8,145 bases of DNA. Source: an uncultured Elusimicrobium sp. (GTDB taxonomy: Bacteria > Elusimicrobiota > Elusimicrobia > Elusimicrobiales > Elusimicrobiaceae). The translations under genes were made by a program, and so were the position numbers. Where the stretch lies: the NCBI GenBank assembly GCA_902787065.1, contig CADAFA010000072.1:1-8145 (forward strand), written 5' to 3'. Positions 6,153-8,145 of the stretch are shown one piece after another. How positions within the stretch are numbered: the first letter of the stretch is position 1; each line of letters starts with the position of its first letter. The notes under the pieces were generated by a model, which worked only from the letters and a program-made list of their open reading frames with translations, was not told where the DNA came from and did not search any database.

Positions 6153-6264
6153 ATTTTTAACTCTGAGAGCAACTAAATTTTTAGTCCACACCGTTCTTAA
6201 CGGCCTTAAAAATAAAGTCAAAACCTAAATTGTTGTGTTTTTATAAACACATTACTACCAAATT

Positions 6265-6294
6265 ATTATAACAAAAAATACTTTACCTTGCCAA
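6265..6294 (-). promoter_or_regulatory. Strong sigma-70-type promoter for the pilin leader (TTGGCA-18-TATAAT)
   Basis: On the minus strand TTGGCA (6294-6289, 5/6 to consensus) is followed after 18 bases by TATAAT (6270-6265, 6/6). This is the best promoter match seen in the window. Transcription should begin near 6258, about 240 nt upstream of the pilin ATG. It overlaps the place where the divergent rlmN promoter would have its -35. Confidence 0.6.
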
Positions 6295-6297
6295 ATT

Positions 6298-6306
6298 TGA
6301 TAAAAT
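6298..6306 (+). promoter_or_regulatory. Extended -10 promoter for rlmN, placing the start site at the ATG
   Basis: TGATAAAAT matches an extended -10 (TGnTATAAT) with one mismatch, and the hexamer TAAAAT ends six bases before the rlmN ATG. The expected start site is therefore at or next to the A of the ATG. No good -35 is visible at 15-18 bases (around 6278-6284), which extended -10 promoters tolerate. No Shine-Dalgarno sequence is present. Confidence 0.45.
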
Positions 6307-6312
6307 GTAAAT

Positions 6313-7338
6313 ATGGACTTTCTCAAGATAAAAGATTTTATAAAAACAAATAATTTCCCTACATACCGGTTAAACCAAATCAGGCAAGGGATCTTTGTTG
6401 ACGGCAAAAGTAGCTGGCGAGAAATTAAAACCCTGCCACAAAACTTACAGGAAGCCTTAAATAAAAATTTCAAAATCTTATCTTTTGACCTAGTAAAATT
6501 ACAAAGTTCAAAACTTGATAAAGTTTATAAAGCCCTATTAAAATTACACGACGGCCCAAAAATCGAAACCGTTTTGATGAAACCGGGTAAATTTTGGAGC
6601 GTTTGTGTATCTTCACAGGCTGGATGCCCTCTGGGTTGTGCTTTTTGCGCAACGGGCAAACTTGGCTTTAAACGTAATTTAACAGCGGAAGAAATTTCAG
6701 ACCAAGTTTTATTTTGGTATCAATTTTTGCAAAAAGAATTTAAAGGCGAACATGTTTCAAATATAGTTTTTATGGGTATGGGCGAGCCTCTTTTAAATTT
6801 CCAAGAAGTTAAACAAGCGGTAGAAATCTTATCGAACAAAGATTATTTGAATATAGGGAAACGCCATATATCAATTTCCACCTCCGGAATTGCAGATAAA
6901 TTTGAAAATTTGGCGAAAGAATTACCACAGGTAAATTTGGCCCTTTCTTTACATAATGCCGATAATAAAGAACGCTCCGCTTTAATGCCGATAAACCGCA
7001 AATATAATTTGGATATTTTAAAACAAGAGCTTGAAAATTACTTAAAATTAAATGCCCGCGAAGTTTTTTTGGAATATACCGTTATTGACGGTGTAAACAA
7101 TTTGCCGGCACATATAAGAAAGCTTGGTAAATGGATAAATTCCTTTAAAGATAACTATCTTTTGCATGTCAATTTAATTGCTTGTAATGAGGCTACCTCA
7201 AAAGCAAAAACGCCGCCCATCGCGGCTGTTTATGCTTTTGCAAAAGCCTTAGAAAATATGAATATCAAAGTAACTGTTCGTAAAAGTTTAGGCTCGGATA
7301 TTTCTGCAGCTTGCGGACAACTTGCAGCAAAAAATTAG
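6313..7338 (+). CDS. rlmN: RlmN, dual-specificity 23S rRNA (A2503-C2)/tRNA (A37-C2) methyltransferase
   Basis: Cytoplasmic radical-SAM enzyme that methylates C2 of A2503 in 23S rRNA and A37 in some tRNAs, using two SAM molecules and a methyl-cysteine intermediate. In 341 residues it shows an N-terminal helical RNA-binding part (about 1-85, with PTYRLNQIRQGIF), then the cluster motif C105-PLG-C109-AF-C112 that binds the 4Fe-4S centre. MGMGEP (154-159) and LALSLHNADNKERSALMPINR (209-229) follow. Cys98 (VCVSSQAGC) and Cys334 (SAACGQL) match the two catalytic cysteines equivalent to E. coli C118 and C355. RlmN is preferred over Cfr because length, N-terminal domain and housekeeping context fit. 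It is the first gene of a plus-strand operon. The ATG lacks a Shine-Dalgarno sequence and follows an extended -10 by six bases. Confidence 0.96.
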   Translation: MDFLKIKDFIKTNNFPTYRLNQIRQGIFVDGKSSWREIKTLPQNLQEALNKNFKILSFDLVKLQSSKLDKVYKALLKLHDGPKIETVLMKPGKFWSVCVSSQAGCPLGCAFCATGKLGFKRNLTAEEISDQVLFWYQFLQKEFKGEHVSNIVFMGMGEPLLNFQEVKQAVEILSNKDYLNIGKRHISISTSGIADKFENLAKELPQVNLALSLHNADNKERSALMPINRKYNLDILKQELENYLKLNAREVFLEYTVIDGVNNLPAHIRKLGKWINSFKDNYLLHVNLIACNEATSKAKTPPIAAVYAFAKALENMNIKVTVRKSLGSDISAACGQLAAKN

Positions 7339-7346
7339 GAGATTAT

Positions 7347-7787
7347 ATGAAAAAATATTTATTTCTGACTTTAGTTTTATTTACTTTAACGGCTTGCGTT
7401 TCCATGCAAGGCAAATCTGACTATATTCCGGTAGGGCCTCAAAACCTGCCCGTTAAAGTAAAAGACGGCAAAGATTTACCTGTTTTTACAAATGTAACCC
7501 AAATTACGCGCCCTTGGTCTAATATCGGTATACAACGTATAAAAGATTTACCCAATGACCCAAAAGTAATTGAAGCAAGTATTTTAAGATTACAAAATTT
7601 TGCTGCATCCCATGGCGCAAATGCTTTGCTTATAAAGCAATATTTTAATGAGGACAGCACAAACGGGCGCCCAATAACTTTGGCAACGAATTTGGTCAAA
7701 TACCTTGATGATCTTAGTGAAGAAGAAATTGAAATAATTACAAAATTTGCCCAAACCACAGCCGCTTTAAACAGTGAGGATAAATAA
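7347..7787 (+). CDS. Small putative lipoprotein of unknown function
   Basis: A 146-residue protein with a type II signal peptide: KK, a hydrophobic core, then lipobox L14-T-A-C17, so processing and lipidation at Cys17 are expected. Residue +2 is Val, which by E. coli rules would not retain it in the inner membrane. The mature part includes a Pro/Val-rich linker (about 28-50) and a mixed domain with SILRLQNFAASHGANALLI (79-97). The helix-GANA-strand pattern recalls small envelope lipoproteins such as RcsF and the DUF4156 group, but the resemblance is too short for assignment. AGGAG at 7337-7341 overlaps the rlmN stop and lies five bases before this ATG, so this start is preferred over the in-frame ATG at 7311 inside rlmN, which would bury the signal peptide. 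Its stop overlaps the queC start by one base. No function can be assigned. Confidence 0.85.
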   Translation: MKKYLFLTLVLFTLTACVSMQGKSDYIPVGPQNLPVKVKDGKDLPVFTNVTQITRPWSNIGIQRIKDLPNDPKVIEASILRLQNFAASHGANALLIKQYFNEDSTNGRPITLATNLVKYLDDLSEEEIEIITKFAQTTAALNSEDK

Positions 7788-8145
7788 TGACCGCAAAAAA
7801 AATCAAAAAAGCAATAATTTTACATTCCGGAGGGTTAGATTCAACTACCTGTTTATATTGGGCTTTACATCAAGGCTATGAATGTGTGTGTTTAAACATA
7901 ACTTACGGTCAAAAACATAAAAAAGAAAGGGATTGCTGCCGTAAAATATGTAAAAATTTGAAAGTTAAATTAATTGAAATAAGCTTAAATTTGCCCTGGC
8001 TTAAAGAAGTAACTTCCTTGGTAGGCGGCAGCAAAGTCAATATACCAAACGAGCCTTTGGCAAAAATTAAAACCATCGGGCGTTTGCCGTCAACCTATGT
8101 TCCGGCAAGAAATTTAATTTTTGCCTCTATTGCGGCCTCTTTAGC
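7787..8145 (+). CDS. queC: QueC, 7-cyano-7-deazaguanine synthase, N-terminal part (partial at window edge)
   Basis: ATP-dependent enzyme converting 7-carboxy-7-deazaguanine plus ammonia to preQ0, the precursor of queuosine in tRNA. The first 119 codons are visible, roughly half of the usual 220-230 residues. The N-type ATP pyrophosphatase loop SGGLDSTT (residues 15-22) follows the strand KKAIILH. The family pattern continues with NITYGQKHKKE (about 41-51) and LPSTYVPARNLIF (about 99-111), which is characteristic of QueC. The C-terminal zinc-binding cysteines lie beyond the edge. A local cysteine run (CCRKIC, about 54-59) is unusual in style but not diagnostic. The ATG shares its A with the preceding stop (TAATG), and GAGGA at 7776-7780 lies six bases upstream, so the gene is in an operon with rlmN and the lipoprotein gene. 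Confidence 0.95.
   Translation, partial: MTAKKIKKAIILHSGGLDSTTCLYWALHQGYECVCLNITYGQKHKKERDCCRKICKNLKVKLIEISLNLPWLKEVTSLVGGSKVNIPNEPLAKIKTIGRLPSTYVPARNLIFASIAASL

Larger units (their letters stand above)
6039..6212. repeat. Inverted-repeat-bounded 174-bp segment (structured RNA or small palindromic element)
   Basis: The ends are near-perfect inverted repeats: TTTTTAAAGGCC at 6039-6050 and GGCCTTAAAAA at 6202-6212, differing by one base. Further inverted repeats inside are 6072-6078/6116-6122, 6121-6129/6134-6142 and 6091-6099/6162-6170. No convincing target-site duplication is visible at the borders, so transposition is not supported directly. It is listed separately from the leader because the same pattern would fit a small palindromic repeat present elsewhere in the genome. 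Confidence 0.45.
6019..6258 (-). promoter_or_regulatory. Long structured 5' leader of the pilin mRNA (possible attenuator or riboregulator)
   Basis: This is the sequence between the predicted minus-strand start site (about 6258) and the pilin ATG. It holds many complementary segments. A closing helix joins 6212-6202 with 6050-6039 (11 bp, one bulge). Hairpins are 6250-6245/6240-6235, 6203-6199/6195-6191 and 6142-6134/6129-6121 (9 bp, 4-nt loop). A helix joins 6122-6116 with 6078-6072 (7 bp) and encloses hairpin 6109-6103/6090-6084 (7 bp). The loop of that hairpin (6099-6091) is perfectly complementary to 6170-6162. A hairpin at 6087-6069 with a T-run excludes the two preceding helices. I do not recognise a known riboswitch class. 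Alternatives are an independent small RNA ending near 6066, or a short palindromic repeat element. The pairings were read by eye, with no folding energies. Confidence 0.5.

Noticed and set aside
6019..6258. tRNA, tmRNA, SRP RNA, RNase P RNA or c-di-GMP riboswitch in the intergenic region
   Set aside because: I looked for a cloverleaf with T-loop sequence, the SRP GGAAG-type apical motif, RNase P conserved blocks and the c-di-GMP-I consensus. None is present, so only a structured leader of unknown class is claimed.
6255..6473. 72-codon minus-strand open frame over the rlmN start and promoter region
   Set aside because: It covers the rlmN 5' end on the opposite strand, has no family resemblance, and runs across the divergent promoters. 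It is a by-product of AT-rich coding sequence.
7311..7346. Upstream in-frame ATG that would extend the lipoprotein by 12 residues
   Set aside because: It lies inside rlmN, has no Shine-Dalgarno sequence, and would place the signal peptide internally. The ATG at 7347 has AGGAG at the right distance and a normal signal peptide.
7439..7759. 106-codon minus-strand open frame opposite the lipoprotein gene
   Set aside because: It lies wholly antisense to a better-supported gene with signal peptide and SD, and its translation has no recognisable features.
1..8145. Defence system, prophage, integron or insertion sequence
   Set aside because: All genes except the pilin, the DUF2344-like gene and the lipoprotein are core housekeeping genes. 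No transposase, integrase, toxin-antitoxin or nuclease defence signature was seen.

Overview
The window reads as a low-GC (roughly 35-40 % by eye) chromosomal segment from a diderm, rod-shaped bacterium. Support comes from a full mreC-mreD-mrdA-rodA elongasome set, a lipoprotein with a clear lipobox and a type IV pilin. The pilin's sequence style (KGFTLLELL followed by VALPQYKMAVAKSKF and AEQRYYLANNTW) is what I associate with gut Elusimicrobium-like bacteria. That placement rests on memory of family style and is tentative.

Layout. Positions 1-5499 form one minus-strand operon, read right to left: mreC, mreD, mrdA (PBP2), rodA, a DUF2344/TIGR03936-like protein, and the 5' part of a ribonuclease E/G gene that runs off the left edge. 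Neighbouring genes overlap by 1-11 bp or lie 9-12 bp apart, so they are probably transcribed and translated together. A minus-strand type IV pilin gene (5554-6018) sits just upstream of mreC. At 6019-6312 is a divergent intergenic region of about 290 bp. The plus strand then carries rlmN, a small lipoprotein gene and the 5' part of queC, also tightly packed (8 bp gap, then a 1-base overlap).

How the genes work together. MreC, MreD, PBP2 and RodA build lateral-wall peptidoglycan. The RNase E/G gene and its DUF2344 neighbour concern RNA metabolism. RlmN (rRNA/tRNA methylation) and QueC (queuosine precursor synthesis) both modify translation RNAs. The pilin is an extracellular fibre subunit with six cysteines.

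The most unusual region is 6019-6312. A near-consensus minus-strand promoter (TTGGCA-18-TATAAT) would give the pilin a 5' leader of about 240 nt. This leader is dense with complementary segments: a closing helix, several hairpins, a possible pseudoknot, and two mutually exclusive folds resembling an antiterminator/terminator switch. I do not recognise it as a known riboswitch. The rlmN and mreC starts share a second oddity: each lacks a Shine-Dalgarno sequence and has TAAAAT exactly 6 nt before its ATG, which suggests leaderless or near-leaderless transcripts.
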